NCBI RefSeq assembly: GCF_001425705.1
Contig: NZ_LMDC01000028.1
Span: 937,119 to 1,001,118, forward strand
DNA from: Pelomonas sp. Root1217
GTDB lineage: Bacteria > Pseudomonadota > Gammaproteobacteria > Burkholderiales > Burkholderiaceae_C
Direction of reading: 5' to 3'
Length of the DNA stretch: 64,000 nt
Translations under genes and position numbers: made by a program
Shown here: positions 53,629 through 62,658 of the stretch, piece by piece
Numbering within the stretch: the stretch's first letter is position 1
Layout: each line of letters opens with the position of its first letter
The notes under the pieces: model-generated
The model's database searches: none
Told to the model about the DNA's origin: nothing
The model's input: only the letters and a program-made list of their open reading frames with translations

Positions 53629-54065
53629 GGCGTCAGGGCTTTCAAGGCTTGGAGATAGACGGCCGGCAGTTCGGCCACGGGCCGGCGGCTGTCGCGGTCG
53701 ACGTAGACATGCACAAAATGCCCCCGCGCAGCGCAGGTGGCGGCGCCTTCAGCGAACAGGCCGATCTCGTAGCGCACGCTGGATCGACCTTGGCTGGCCA
53801 CGCGCACGCCGGCCTCGATGCGCTGCGGAAAGGCCAGCGACTCGAAGAAGTTGCAATGCGTCTCGACGACCAGGCCAATGACCTCGCCGCCATGGATGTC
53901 GAGCGCGCCGGCCTCGATGAGCAGGCTGTTCACCGCCGTGTCGAAGAGGCTGTAGTAGACGACGTTGTTCAGGTGGCCATAGACGTCGTTGTCCATCCAC
54001 CGGGTGGTCAGCGGCACGAAGCGGGGATAGGCGTCGCGCGCGTCGGGCTGGGGGCGGGTCGTCAT
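53625..54065 (-). CDS. Hotdog-fold acyl-CoA thioesterase
   Basis: The 146-residue protein has the 4-hydroxybenzoyl-CoA thioesterase-like pattern: TRWMDNDVYGHLNNVVYYSLFDTA near residue 20 with the catalytic Asp. The strand region HCNFFESLAFPQRIEAGVRV follows. It should hydrolyse acyl-CoA esters in the cytoplasm. It is the first gene of the seven-gene minus-strand run (thioesterase, nitroreductase, antiporter, dehydrogenase, unknown, rmuC, MFS). Confidence 0.88.
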   Translation of the reverse strand: MTTRPQPDARDAYPRFVPLTTRWMDNDVYGHLNNVVYYSLFDTAVNSLLIEAGALDIHGGEVIGLVVETHCNFFESLAFPQRIEAGVRVASQGRSSVRYEIGLFAEGAATCAARGHFVHVYVDRDSRRPVAELPAVYLQALKALTP

Positions 54066-54160
54066 GCCGGCATTCTTCCATGCAGGTCCGCTGGGCCTGA
54101 ATTACAGGGCTGATTGCGGCTTATGCACTTGCACGATCCGATTTTTGAGAGCGACACTGG

Positions 54161-54187
54161 GCCGTTGGACAACGATTTCACAACGGC
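54161..54187. promoter_or_regulatory. 7-bp dyad ahead of the Cache-protein gene
   Basis: GCCGTTG (54161-54167) and CAACGGC (54181-54187) form a perfect inverted repeat with a 13-base spacer. It lies just before the AAGGAG ribosome-binding site of the secreted Cache gene, so it could be an operator or a leader hairpin. The 54066-54202 gap holds nothing else I can support. Confidence 0.4.
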
Positions 54188-54202
54188 TGGCAAGGAGCTC
54201 GC

Positions 54203-54664
54203 ATGAACCGATTCCGAGTGGTGGGTTTTGCATTTGCATTGGCGGCCGTCTTCGGCGCCCAATCCGCACTGGCCGACAACGCGACCAAGGACGACGCGGT
54301 CGCCACCGTCAAGAAGGCCGTGACCTTCATCAAGGCCAACGGCAAGGACAAGGCCTATGCCGCGATCACGGCCAAGGACCCGCAGTTCGTCAAGGCCGAC
54401 CTCTACATCGTCGTGTACGGCATGGATGGCAAATGCCTGGCGCATGGCGCCAACGAGAAGCAGGTCGGCCGCGACCTGATCGACCTCAAGGACATCGACG
54501 GCAAGCCCTTCATCCGCGAGCGCGTCGAGCTCGGCAAGTCCAGCCCCAAGGGCTTCTGGCAGGATTACAAGTTCACCAACCCGGCGAGCAAGAAGATCGA
54601 GCCCAAGCAGATGTACTGCGAGCGGCTGGACGAGACCATCGTCTGCGGCGGCATCTACAAGTAA
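54203..54664 (+). CDS. Secreted single Cache-domain-like protein
   Basis: The 153-residue protein is a signal peptide (about 1-24, ending SALA) plus one compact domain resembling a small-ligand-sensing Cache domain: VKKAVTFIKANGKDKAYAAI, then DLYIVVYGMDGKCLAHGANE and LIDLKDIDGKPFI. There is no membrane anchor or signalling domain. The chemoreceptor gene follows 74 bases downstream on the same strand, so it may act as a soluble periplasmic sensor or binding partner. That link is inference. Confidence 0.82.
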   Translation: MNRFRVVGFAFALAAVFGAQSALADNATKDDAVATVKKAVTFIKANGKDKAYAAITAKDPQFVKADLYIVVYGMDGKCLAHGANEKQVGRDLIDLKDIDGKPFIRERVELGKSSPKGFWQDYKFTNPASKKIEPKQMYCERLDETIVCGGIYK

Positions 54665-54738
54665 AGCAGCAGGGATGGCTCGCCATCTCCCCTTCCCTGC
54701 CGCCGGCCCGCGCCGGTTGCGACTCTTGAAGGTTGACG

Positions 54739-56274
54739 ATGAAGCTGGCTTCAAAGATGTTGCTGCCACCGATGGTGGCATTGGTCGTCGTGCTCGCCAT
54801 CGGTCTTGGCAGCACGCTGCTGTCGCTGCGCGAAGTGGTCGCGGCCAACGACGCCGGCCAGCAGCGCAACGAGGTCTTCATGACCACAGTGGCCGTGCAG
54901 ACCCAAGTGGGCGAGATGCATGGTGGCGTGTTCCGCACGATTGCGCTGATCGCCTCGCTGGATGACGCCAAGGTCAAGGCGTTGCGCGGTCAGTTGAAGA
55001 CCCAGGTGGAAGGGCTGACGCGCACGCTCACCTCGTTGGCCGACATGGACAGCACGCCCCCCGAAACCGACGTGCACATCAAGGCGACCCTGCCGCTGCT
55101 GCAGGCCTATCTGGCCAAGGCCGACGGCGCTATCGACCTGGCCTCGGTCGACCCCAATACCGGCGTCGCCGCGATGCAGGACGCCGAAGCCCGCTACAAG
55201 GAAGTGGCGACGCTGATCGGCAAGGTCGTGCAGAGCATGGACGCCGAGCAGCAAGCCGCCGCCGAGTCGCAGCAGGCGAACGCCCGCCGGCGCGCCTGGA
55301 TCTTTGCCTTGATTTCGCTGTTGGCCGCCGCGGCCGGCATGGGCGTGCTGCTGGTCAACCAGCGCAAGATCGCGGCCGACGTCAACGCCTCGCTGTCGTT
55401 GGCCGAATCAGTCGCTGCGGGTGATTTGACCCAGCGCGCCAATCCTCAGGGTCAGGACGAACTGGCCGGCCTGATGCGGGCGCTGAACCAGATGTGCGAG
55501 CAACTCGGCCAGACGGTGGGCGAGGTCATGACGGTGGCTGACTCCATCCGCACCGCGTCGTCCGAGATCGCCTCGGGCAATCAGGATCTGAGCCAGCGTA
55601 CCGAGCAGACGGCCTCCAGCCTGGAGATCACCAGTTCGTCCATGGCGCAGCTGACCGGCATCGTGCGCCAGAGCGCCGACAGCGCACAGACGGCCAACCA
55701 GCTCGCCACCAGCGCCGCCACCGTGGCCCATCGCGGCGGCAGCGTCGTGCAGCAGGTGGTGGACACGATGAACGACATCACCGCGTCCAGCAAGCGCATC
55801 GCCGACATCATCGGCGTCATCGACGACATCGCCTTCCAGACCAACATCCTGGCGCTGAACGCCGCCGTGGAAGCGGCCCGTGCCGGTGAGCAGGGCCGCG
55901 GCTTTGCCGTGGTGGCCGGTGAAGTGCGCAGCCTCGCGGGGAGAAGCGCGGCGGCGGCCAAGGAGATCAAGACGCTGATCGGCGCCAGCGTCGAGCGTGT
56001 GCAATCCGGCGCCCGCCTGGTGCAGGACGCCGGGTCGACGATGACCGACATCGTCGGCGCCGTGCAGCGCGTGAGCGACATCATTGGCGAGATCAGCACC
56101 AGCGCCGCCGCCCAGAGCCGCGGCATCGACGACGTCACGGGCGCCGTCACCAAGGTCGACGACATGACGCAGCAGAACGCCGCCCTTGTCGAGGAAAGTG
56201 CCGCGGCCGCCGAATCGCTGCGCGAGCAGGCGCAGCGACTGGCCCAGGTGGTCAGCCAGTTCCGCGTGCGATAG
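54739..56274 (+). CDS. Methyl-accepting chemotaxis protein
   Basis: The 511-residue chemoreceptor has an N-terminal helix (about 8-28), a periplasmic four-helix-bundle-like domain to about 188, a second helix (about 190-210), HAMP and a signalling domain. The hairpin tip is [23 protein letters not shown] 54739, preceded by GAAGG, is chosen over the TTG two codons earlier. The Cache protein is encoded directly upstream. Confidence 0.94.
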   Translation: MKLASKMLLPPMVALVVVLAIGLGSTLLSLREVVAANDAGQQRNEVFMTTVAVQTQVGEMHGGVFRTIALIASLDDAKVKALRGQLKTQVEGLTRTLTSLADMDSTPPETDVHIKATLPLLQAYLAKADGAIDLASVDPNTGVAAMQDAEARYKEVATLIGKVVQSMDAEQQAAAESQQANARRRAWIFALISLLAAAAGMGVLLVNQRKIAADVNASLSLAESVAAGDLTQRANPQGQDELAGLMRALNQMCEQLGQTVGEVMTVADSIRTASSEIASGNQDLSQRTEQTASSLEITSSSMAQLTGIVRQSADSAQTANQLATSAATVAHRGGSVVQQVVDTMNDITASSKRIADIIGVIDDIAFQTNILALNAAVEAARAGEQGRGFAVVAGEVRSLAGRSAAAAKEIKTLIGASVERVQSGARLVQDAGSTMTDIVGAVQRVSDIIGEISTSAAAQSRGIDDVTGAVTKVDDMTQQNAALVEESAAAAESLREQAQRLAQVVSQFRVR

Positions 56275-56278
56275 CGGC

Positions 56279-57199
56279 TCAGGCGGCCCAGGCGGCCCAG
56301 GACTGGGCGGCCAGGTTCAGCGTGTTGATCTGCACCGCGACCGTCGTTGCCAGGTCGTGCCCATAGCCACCTGCCATGCTCAGCGCCACGGGGATGCGGC
56401 GTTTGCTCAAACCCGCCAGCACGCGCCGGTCGCGCTCGGCCAGGCCTTCACAAGTCAGCTTCAGCCGACCCAGGCGATCGCCCTCGTGCGGGTCAGCACC
56501 GGCCAGATAGAACACCAGGCCCGGATCGATGCGGCGCCAGACCTCCTCGAATGCCACGCCCATCGCCTCCAGATATTGCGCATCGCCACAACCATCGGGC
56601 AGTTCCACATCCAGGTCGCTCGCCTCCTTGCGAAAAGGAAAGTTGCGCGCGCCGTGCATGGAGAAGGTAAATACCGTGTCGTCGTCGCGGAAGATAGCCG
56701 CTGTGCCGTTGCCCTGGTGCACGTCCAGGTCGATGACCAGCACGCGCAACAGCCTGCGGTGGCTGCGCGCCCACTCGGCCTGCATCAACCGGGCAGCGAC
56801 GGCCACGTCATTGAACACGCAATAGCCCGAGCCTTTGTCGGCGTAGGCATGATGCGTGCCGCCAGCCATGTTGGCCGCCACGCCCTCGGTCAGCGCCGCC
56901 CGGGCGGCCGCGATGCTGGCACCGACCGAACGCCGCGACCGCTCGGCCATGGACGGTGACCACGGAAAGCCGATTTCGCGCTGATGGGCGGCGCTGAGGT
57001 GGCCCAGCAGCACCGCTTCTACATAGTCCGGCGTGTGAGCCAGCGCCAGTTCGCCCTCGGTCGCCGCCGGCGCGGGTTGCATGCGCAGCAACCCCGGCTC
57101 ACGCTCGAAATGCTCCCGCAGCAACCTGTATTTGGATTGTGGAAAACGATGCCCCGGCGGCAAGGCCAGGCTATGGGCGTCGGAATGGAAGGCCAACAT
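56279..57199 (-). CDS. Histone-deacetylase-family hydrolase (class II type)
   Basis: The 306-residue protein has the zinc deacetylase fold of AcuC/HdaH: GGTHHAYADKGSGYCVFNDVAVA, DLDVHQGNGTAAIF and GGYGH, supplying the His and Asp ligands. Bacterial members deacetylate acetylpolyamines or acetylated proteins; this one's substrate is unknown. ATG 57199 is used; a GTG three codons upstream is possible. It is divergent from the phasin gene. Confidence 0.9.
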   Translation of the reverse strand: MLAFHSDAHSLALPPGHRFPQSKYRLLREHFEREPGLLRMQPAPAATEGELALAHTPDYVEAVLLGHLSAAHQREIGFPWSPSMAERSRRSVGASIAAARAALTEGVAANMAGGTHHAYADKGSGYCVFNDVAVAARLMQAEWARSHRRLLRVLVIDLDVHQGNGTAAIFRDDDTVFTFSMHGARNFPFRKEASDLDVELPDGCGDAQYLEAMGVAFEEVWRRIDPGLVFYLAGADPHEGDRLGRLKLTCEGLAERDRRVLAGLSKRRIPVALSMAGGYGHDLATTVAVQINTLNLAAQSWAAWAA

Positions 57200-57246
57200 G
57201 GCATGCACGATAGCGGCGGCGCTTTGTCACATCCCAACACCCCTAG

Positions 57247-57326
57247 TTTGCTGCAGTGCACAAAATAGTGCTTGCAATCTGGGATCTGACCTCTATCATT
57301 CAGTCCATGTTGCAGTGCAGCAAAAG
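57247..57326. promoter_or_regulatory. Phasin promoter with flanking TTTGCTGCA inverted repeats
   Basis: A sigma-70-like promoter reads TTGCAA (57272-57277), 16 bases, then TATCAT (57294-57299). Box 1, TTTGCTGCAGTGCA, starts at 57247. Box 2, reading TTTTGCTGCACTGCAACA on the opposite strand (57309-57326), lies over the predicted start site. Two near-identical inverted boxes around a promoter of a phasin gene suggest operators for the PHA regulator PhaR; no PhaR gene lies here, so that is inference. Confidence 0.6.
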
Positions 57327-57369
57327 AAGCACAGCAAACGGTTCAACCACCTGAAATCGGAGTCCTACC

Positions 57370-57924
57370 ATGCTGACCGCTGAACAAGTCCTCGCCGCCC
57401 ACAAGGCCAATGTCGAAACCCTCTTTGGCCTGACAAACAAGGCTTTCGAAGGCGTCGAAAAGCTCGTCGAGCTGAACCTGCAAGTCGCTCGCACCGCGCT
57501 GAGCGAAGCCGCCGACACCACCGCCGCCGCCCTGTCCGTCAAGGACGCACAAGAGCTGCTGGCCCTGCAAGCCGCCCTGCTGCAGCCGACCGCCGAGAAG
57601 GCCGCTTCCTACAGCCGCCACATCTACGACATCGCCTCCGCCACTGGCGCCGAAGTCGCCAAGGCTGCTGAAGCCCAGTTCGCCGATGTGCAAAAGAGCT
57701 TCACCGCCGTTGTCGACAACGCCGCCAAGAACGCGCCGGCCGGCACCGAGAACGCCGTCGCCCTGGTGAAGTCGGCCGTCGCCGCCGCCAACAACGCTTT
57801 CGAGTCGGTCCAGAAGGCCACCAAGCAAGCAGTTGAAGTGGCCGAGTCCAACTTCCAGGCCGCGACCAGCCAAGCCGTCAAGGCCACGCAGACCGCGACC
57901 CGCGCCAGCAAGCGCGCCGCCTGA
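57370..57924 (+). CDS. phaP: Phasin family protein
   Basis: The 184-residue all-helical protein begins [20 protein letters not shown], then [21 protein letters not shown], the PHA-granule-associated phasin pattern. Heptad-like Ala-rich helices continue to a Lys/Ala-rich C-terminus. Phasins coat polyhydroxyalkanoate granules and limit their size. A regulated promoter lies upstream and a strong terminator directly after the stop, so it is a single-gene transcript. Confidence 0.93.
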   Translation: MLTAEQVLAAHKANVETLFGLTNKAFEGVEKLVELNLQVARTALSEAADTTAAALSVKDAQELLALQAALLQPTAEKAASYSRHIYDIASATGAEVAKAAEAQFADVQKSFTAVVDNAAKNAPAGTENAVALVKSAVAAANNAFESVQKATKQAVEVAESNFQAATSQAVKATQTATRASKRAA

Positions 57925-57945
57925 TCCTCAGGCTCTCGCCTCCCG

Positions 57946-57976
57946 AAAGCCCGGTGCACCCGCACCGGGCTTTTTT
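57946..57976 (+). terminator. Intrinsic terminator after the phasin gene
   Basis: A perfect 12-bp stem AAAGCCCGGTGC (57946-57957) / GCACCGGGCTTT (57962-57973) with a 4-base loop runs into six Ts. It lies 22 bases past the phasin stop and also falls between two convergent genes. Confidence 0.93.
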
Positions 57977-57983
57977 GCGCCTG

Positions 57984-58619
57984 CTATCGGCAAGCCAGGC
58001 CGCCAAAGGTCGTGGACGTGACCCAGTCGAGAATCTGCTCGTGGGTGTACTGGCCCGATTCCTTCAGCAGCGCCACGACCGGATCGCAGGCGCGCGCGAA
58101 CAGCGTGTAGAGCACGAGTTCGGGCGGCAGTTGCGGATTGAGCTGGCCGCTGGTCTGGGCCTCGGTGATCCAGATGCTGAGGCGGTTGCTCAGGGCGAGC
58201 AGCCTGTCCATATAGGCCTCGTTGGACTGCAGCGAAGCACTCAGGCTGGAGTTGTGCGCCGGCAGCGAGGGCATCTCGCCTTCCAGTTGTGTCGCCATCG
58301 CCCAGCGCGCCACGGCCTTGAGCTGCTCGATGGCCGGCACGGGCGCACTGCTCTCGGCGACCACCTCGGCCCGGCCGCGCAAGGCGTCCACGAAGGCTAA
58401 CGCTCGGTCAAGGGCGCCCACCATGGCGGCCCCCGCCAGCTCTTCCTTCGACGGGAAGAGCTTGTACAGGCTGGCCTTGGCCAGCCCTGCCTCCGCGGCC
58501 ACTTCGTCCACCGTCATCGCGTCATAGCCCTTTGTGGCCAGCAGACGGTTGACCGCACCCACGATGGCGTCCTGCCGCACACGCTGGAGCTGGTCTTTGA
58601 TGGACGGACGGGTGTTCAT
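57984..58619 (-). CDS. TetR-family transcription regulator
   Basis: The 211-residue regulator has an N-terminal HTH (NRLLATKGYDAMTVDEVAAE, then GLAKASLYKLFPSKEEL) and an all-helical ligand-binding domain. It is divergent from the lipid operon with a perfect 20-bp palindrome between, the usual TetR repressor arrangement. It very likely represses that operon and perhaps itself; the inducing ligand is unknown but could be a lipid. Confidence 0.92.
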   Translation of the reverse strand: MNTRPSIKDQLQRVRQDAIVGAVNRLLATKGYDAMTVDEVAAEAGLAKASLYKLFPSKEELAGAAMVGALDRALAFVDALRGRAEVVAESSAPVPAIEQLKAVARWAMATQLEGEMPSLPAHNSSLSASLQSNEAYMDRLLALSNRLSIWITEAQTSGQLNPQLPPELVLYTLFARACDPVVALLKESGQYTHEQILDWVTSTTFGGLACR

Positions 58620-58690
58620 GGCCTCATTCTAGACCGACAAGGCTATCGGAAGAACCCTATGGTGCAATTTTCATACTGATAAGTTATTCT

Positions 58691-58710
58691 GTGAACTGAT
58701 CAGTTCACAT
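58691..58710. promoter_or_regulatory. 20-bp perfect palindrome, candidate TetR operator
   Basis: TGTGAACTGATCAGTTCACA is a perfect 20-base palindrome, 31 bases before the FAD oxidoreductase ATG and 72 bases from the TetR start. Its size, symmetry and position are those of a TetR-family operator. A -10-like TATTCT ends on its first base, so bound repressor would block transcription of the lipid operon. Confidence 0.8.
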
Positions 58711-58741
58711 TATGACCTACAAAGTTCATCCGGAGCCTGCT

Positions 58742-60061
58742 ATGCATCGCATCGCCGTCATTGGATCCGGCGTTGCCGGCTTGGCCGCCGCCCACCGCAT
58801 CGCCACGACCCAGGGGGGCCATCGCGTCACCCTGTTCGAGGCCGGCGGCCATTTCGGCGGCCATGCCAACACCGTCGACCTTGAGCTAGAAGGCGTGGTG
58901 CATGGCGTGGACACCGGCTTCCTGGTGTTCAACCGCCGCACCTATCCGCTGCTGATCCAGCTCTTTGCCGACCTCGGCATCACGCCGGCCGAATCGGACA
59001 TGTCCTTTTCGGTGCAAGTGCCGCGCGAGGACGGCCGTGCCGGCCTGGAGTGGAGCGGCAGCTCGTTGCGCAGCGTCTTCGCCCAGCGGCGCAATCTGCT
59101 GAGGCCGCGCTTCTTGCGCATGCTGACGGAGATCCTGCGCTTCAACCGCCTGGCGACTGCCCTGGCAGAAACCGCCCCGGACGCGACGCTTCAGGGCTCC
59201 ATCGGCGACTTCCTCGACGCCCGGGGCTTCACCGCGACCTTTCGCGAACACTATCTGCTGCCGATGATCGGCTGCATCTGGTCCTGCCCGACCGACCAGG
59301 TGTTGAAGTTCCCGCTCGCCACCCTGATCCGCTTCTGCCACAACCATGGCCTGCTCCAGGTCCGCGACCGGCCGCAGTGGTACACGGTGCGCGGCGGCTC
59401 CCGCGAATACGTGCGCCGCTTGGTGGCCCGCCTCAGCGACGCCCGACTGCACACCCCCGTGCTGGGCATCCAGCGCTCCGGCCACCAGGTGCGCCTGCAG
59501 ACCCGTCAAGGCAGCGAGTCCTTCGACGCCGTCGTGCTGGCCTGCCACAGCGACCAGGCCCTGGCCCTGCTGGGCGAAGGTGCCCGTCCCGACGAGCGCG
59601 CCGTGCTCGGCGCCATCCGCTACCAGCCCAACACGGCGGTGCTGCATGGCGACGTGGCGATGCTGCCGCAGCGCCGTGCGGCCTGGGCCTCCTGGAATTA
59701 CGAGCGCGCGGGCGACACGGCTCGCGAGCAGGCCCAGGTCTGCCTGCACTACCTCCTCAACCGCCTGCAGCCCCTTCCATGGCAGCAGCCGGTCATCGTG
59801 TCCCTGAACCCGGCGCGGCCGATTGCGGACCACCTCGTGCACCGCCGCATCGAATACAGCCATCCGGTGTTCGACCTCGCCGCGCTGCAGGCGCAGGGGC
59901 GCGTGGCCGAGCTGCAGGGCCAGCGGCGCACCTGGTTCGCGGGTGCCTGGTGCGGCTATGGCTTCCATGAGGACGGTCTGCGCGCGGGGTTGCAGGCGGC
60001 CGATGGTGTCCTGCACGCCCTGAGCGCCTGGGCGCCGAGGCAAGAAAGGAGCGCGGCGTGA
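58742..60061 (+). CDS. FAD-dependent amine-oxidase-like oxidoreductase of the lipid operon
   Basis: The 439-residue protein begins with a dinucleotide-binding motif (IAVIGSGVAGLAAAHRI). It shows the amine-oxidase/desaturase-like pattern (FEAGGHFGGHANTV, FLVFNRRTYPLLIQLF, then a late ATG-style GAWCGYGFHEDG block). ATG 58742, after GGAG, is chosen over an ATG ten codons upstream. Family members beside CFA-type methyltransferases are thought to modify fatty acyl chains. It starts the operon and overlaps the DUF1365 gene by four bases. Confidence 0.88.
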   Translation: MHRIAVIGSGVAGLAAAHRIATTQGGHRVTLFEAGGHFGGHANTVDLELEGVVHGVDTGFLVFNRRTYPLLIQLFADLGITPAESDMSFSVQVPREDGRAGLEWSGSSLRSVFAQRRNLLRPRFLRMLTEILRFNRLATALAETAPDATLQGSIGDFLDARGFTATFREHYLLPMIGCIWSCPTDQVLKFPLATLIRFCHNHGLLQVRDRPQWYTVRGGSREYVRRLVARLSDARLHTPVLGIQRSGHQVRLQTRQGSESFDAVVLACHSDQALALLGEGARPDERAVLGAIRYQPNTAVLHGDVAMLPQRRAAWASWNYERAGDTAREQAQVCLHYLLNRLQPLPWQQPVIVSLNPARPIADHLVHRRIEYSHPVFDLAALQAQGRVAELQGQRRTWFAGAWCGYGFHEDGLRAGLQAADGVLHALSAWAPRQERSAA

Positions 60062-60834
60062 GCGCTGTGGCGTCGCCCTGGATCGGCTTCGGCGCCATCT
60101 GGCATCGGCGCCTGCGCCCGGTGGAACATGCCTTTCGCTACCGCAGCTATTTCCTGCTGCTGCCGCTGCGCAGCCTGCGCCAGCAGCCCTGCGCCGCGCT
60201 GAACCGCAACCGCTGGGGTCCGCTGAGCTTCCAGGACCGCGACCACGGCGATGGGGGCGACGACGCCCTGGCCTGGTTCGAGCAACTGCTGCAGAGCGAA
60301 GGGATAGCCGACGCCGACGGCGAGGTCTGGCTGCAGACCTTCCCGCGCGTGTTCGGCCATGTCTTCAAGCCCGTGAGCTTCTGGTACGCCCACCGCGCCG
60401 ACGGCTCGCTGGCCGCCGTGGTTGCCGAGGTCAACAACACCTTCGGCGAGCGCCATGCCTATCTGCTCGCAGGGCCCGAGCTGGGCTGGGGCCGGCCCAG
60501 CCAGGCCCGCAAGGTCTTCCATGTCTCGCCCTTCTGCGGGGTCAGCGGCGAATACCGCTTCCGCTTCGAGCGCCTGACCACGGCCGAGGGCCAACCTGCG
60601 CGCATGGTCGCGCGCGTCGACCTGCATGACACCCTCGGGCCGCTGCTGCAGACCAGTGTCGGCGGCGCGTTGGCCGCGCTGACGCCGGCCAATGTGCGCC
60701 GCGCCCTGTTCGGCATGCCCTTCATGACCCTGGGCGTCGTCCTGCGCATCCATTGGCAGGCCGCCCGCCTGTGGATCAAACGCGTGCCCTACTTCACCAA
60801 GCCCACCGCGCCACAGAACTTCGTGAGCCGATAA
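60058..60834 (+). CDS. DUF1365 family protein
   Basis: The 258-residue protein has the DUF1365 pattern: an aromatic start with RRLRPVEHAFRYRSYFLLL, a central FGHVFKPVSFWY, and VAEVNNTFGERHAYLL. It has no known catalytic motif; the family almost always accompanies CFA-synthase-like and FAD oxidoreductase genes, so it likely acts with them on fatty acids. It begins at GTG 60058 overlapping the previous stop, which argues for coupled translation. Confidence 0.88.
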   Translation: MSAVASPWIGFGAIWHRRLRPVEHAFRYRSYFLLLPLRSLRQQPCAALNRNRWGPLSFQDRDHGDGGDDALAWFEQLLQSEGIADADGEVWLQTFPRVFGHVFKPVSFWYAHRADGSLAAVVAEVNNTFGERHAYLLAGPELGWGRPSQARKVFHVSPFCGVSGEYRFRFERLTTAEGQPARMVARVDLHDTLGPLLQTSVGGALAALTPANVRRALFGMPFMTLGVVLRIHWQAARLWIKRVPYFTKPTAPQNFVSR

Positions 60835-60836
60835 GC

Positions 60837-62093
60837 ATGAGCATCCCGACCGCCCTCGCGACCACCACCCACCCCACCCAGCCGCCCCTGGCGGCGCGCC
60901 GCCTGCTGCGGCTGCTGCAGGGCCTGCCTCTGGGCCAGTTGGAACTGCGCCTGCCTGATGGCGCAGAGGTGCTGCGGCTGCCCAATCCAGCCACGGCGCC
61001 CGGCCCACGCGGCGTGCTGCAGCTGCGCAACTGGGCGGTCTTCGAGCGCACGCTGAAGTCCGGCGACATCGGCTTCGCCGAGAGCTTCATCGATGGCGAC
61101 TGGGATAGTCCCGACCTGACTGAGCTGCTGCGTCTGTGCATCGCGAACCGCGACCACGTCGAGGGCCTGATCTATGGCAGCTGGTGGGGCCGCCTGGCAT
61201 ACCGCGTGCGCCATCTGCTGCGACGCAATTCCCGCTCGGGCAGCGCCAAGAACATCCATGCCCACTACGACCTGGGCAACGACTTCTACCGGCTCTGGCT
61301 GGACCCGAGCATGAGCTACAGCGCAGCCTGGTTCGAAGGCCGCGATCCGAGAGGTGCGGACCTGCTCGCCGCCCAGCACGCCAAGTACCGCCGCGCGCTG
61401 CGCGAAGCGCGGGTCGAGCCGGGCCAGCGCGTGCTGGAGATCGGCTGCGGCTGGGGCGGCCTGGCGGAGATCGCGGTGCGCGAGTTCGGCGCGAAGCTGA
61501 CCGGCGTCACGCTGTCGGCCGAACAACTGCGCTGGGCCGAGCAGCGCATGCACGGCGCCAGGCTCCAAGCGCAGGCCGAGCTGCTTTACCTCGACTACCG
61601 CGACCTGCCGGCGCGCCATGGCCACGAGCCCTTCGACGCCATCGTGTCCATCGAGATGTTCGAGGCCGTCGGCCACGAATACTGGTCCGGCTACTTCAAG
61701 ACGCTGAACGCCTGCCTGAAGCCCGGCGGCCGCGCCTGCATCCAGTCCATCACCCTCCGCGACGACCTGTTCCCGCGCTATCTGCGCTCGACGGACTTCA
61801 TCCAGCAATACATCTTTCCTGGCGGCCTGCTGCCCAGCCCGTCGGCCTTCGAGGCCGAAGCACGCCGCGCCGGCTTCGTCGTCGAGAACCGGCTGGCCTT
61901 CGGACGCGACTACGCCGAGACCCTGCGGCGCTGGCGCGACGCCTTCGTAGCGAACCTCGACGCCGTGCAGCGCCAGGGCTTCGACAGCCGCTTCCAGCGC
62001 ATCTGGGCCTTCTATCTGGCTTACTGCGAAGCTGCCTTCGACACCGGCAACACCGACGTCATCCAGTTCACGCTGAGGAAAACCGGCCCATGA
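60837..62093 (+). CDS. Cyclopropane-fatty-acyl-phospholipid-synthase-like methyltransferase
   Basis: The 418-residue S-adenosylmethionine-dependent enzyme has the N-terminal lipid-binding-like domain and the methyltransferase core VLEIGCGWGGLAEIA. The family block DLGNDFYRLWLDPSMSYSAAWF and a GHEYWSGYFKTLNACLKPGG region are also present. It should add a methyl or methylene group to unsaturated acyl chains. Close relatives in similar operons make cyclopropane or methylated furan-type fatty acids; which product forms here is unknown. It begins two bases after the DUF1365 stop. Confidence 0.93.
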   Translation: MSIPTALATTTHPTQPPLAARRLLRLLQGLPLGQLELRLPDGAEVLRLPNPATAPGPRGVLQLRNWAVFERTLKSGDIGFAESFIDGDWDSPDLTELLRLCIANRDHVEGLIYGSWWGRLAYRVRHLLRRNSRSGSAKNIHAHYDLGNDFYRLWLDPSMSYSAAWFEGRDPRGADLLAAQHAKYRRALREARVEPGQRVLEIGCGWGGLAEIAVREFGAKLTGVTLSAEQLRWAEQRMHGARLQAQAELLYLDYRDLPARHGHEPFDAIVSIEMFEAVGHEYWSGYFKTLNACLKPGGRACIQSITLRDDLFPRYLRSTDFIQQYIFPGGLLPSPSAFEAEARRAGFVVENRLAFGRDYAETLRRWRDAFVANLDAVQRQGFDSRFQRIWAFYLAYCEAAFDTGNTDVIQFTLRKTGP

Positions 62094-62647
62094 TCCGGCG
62101 CCGCCTTTGGGTTCGCTTCGCGGCGGCCGCCACTGCCTCCCCCTTCACCATGCTTCCAGCCATCGCCGACGCCTCCATCCCCGCCGAACTGCGCAGCACC
62201 CTGCCCCAGGTGCGCCTGCAGGGCACCGGCGTGCTGCGCTTCTTCGGCTTGCGCGTCTACGAGGCCCGGCTGTGGACGACGCCCGGCTTCGTGGCCGAGG
62301 ACTACGCCCGCCAGCCTTTTGCTCTGGAGCTGATCTACGACCGCCGCCTCGAGGGCCAGGCCATCGCCGAGCGCTCGGTGGCGGAGATGCGGCGCGTGGG
62401 CAGTTTCGACGAAGCCCAGGCCAAGCGCTGGCTGGCCCTGATGGTCAAGGCCTTTCCCGACGTAGCCGCCACCGACCGCCTGCTCGGCCTGCACGACGGC
62501 CAGGGCGATGTGAGCTTCTTCCACAACGGCAAGCTCACCGCTCAGGTGGTGGATGCCGACTACGCCCGCCTGTTCTTCGGCATCTGGCTGGCTCGCCCAT
62601 CATCCGCGCCGGCCCTGCGCGAGGCCCTGCTCGGCCCGGCGCGCTGA
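62090..62647 (+). CDS. Chalcone-isomerase-like exported protein
   Basis: The 185-residue protein has a signal peptide (about 1-26, ending AIADA) and a chalcone-isomerase-like domain of the CHI-like bacterial type: LRFFGLRVYEARLWTTPGF and a RSVAEMRRVGSFDEAQAKRW segment. Such homologues are usually not true isomerases but fatty-acid-binding or lipid-related. Its ATG overlaps the methyltransferase stop (ATGA). Confidence 0.85.
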   Translation: MIRRRLWVRFAAAATASPFTMLPAIADASIPAELRSTLPQVRLQGTGVLRFFGLRVYEARLWTTPGFVAEDYARQPFALELIYDRRLEGQAIAERSVAEMRRVGSFDEAQAKRWLALMVKAFPDVAATDRLLGLHDGQGDVSFFHNGKLTAQVVDADYARLFFGIWLARPSSAPALREALLGPAR

Positions 62648-62658
62648 CCGCTCAAGCC

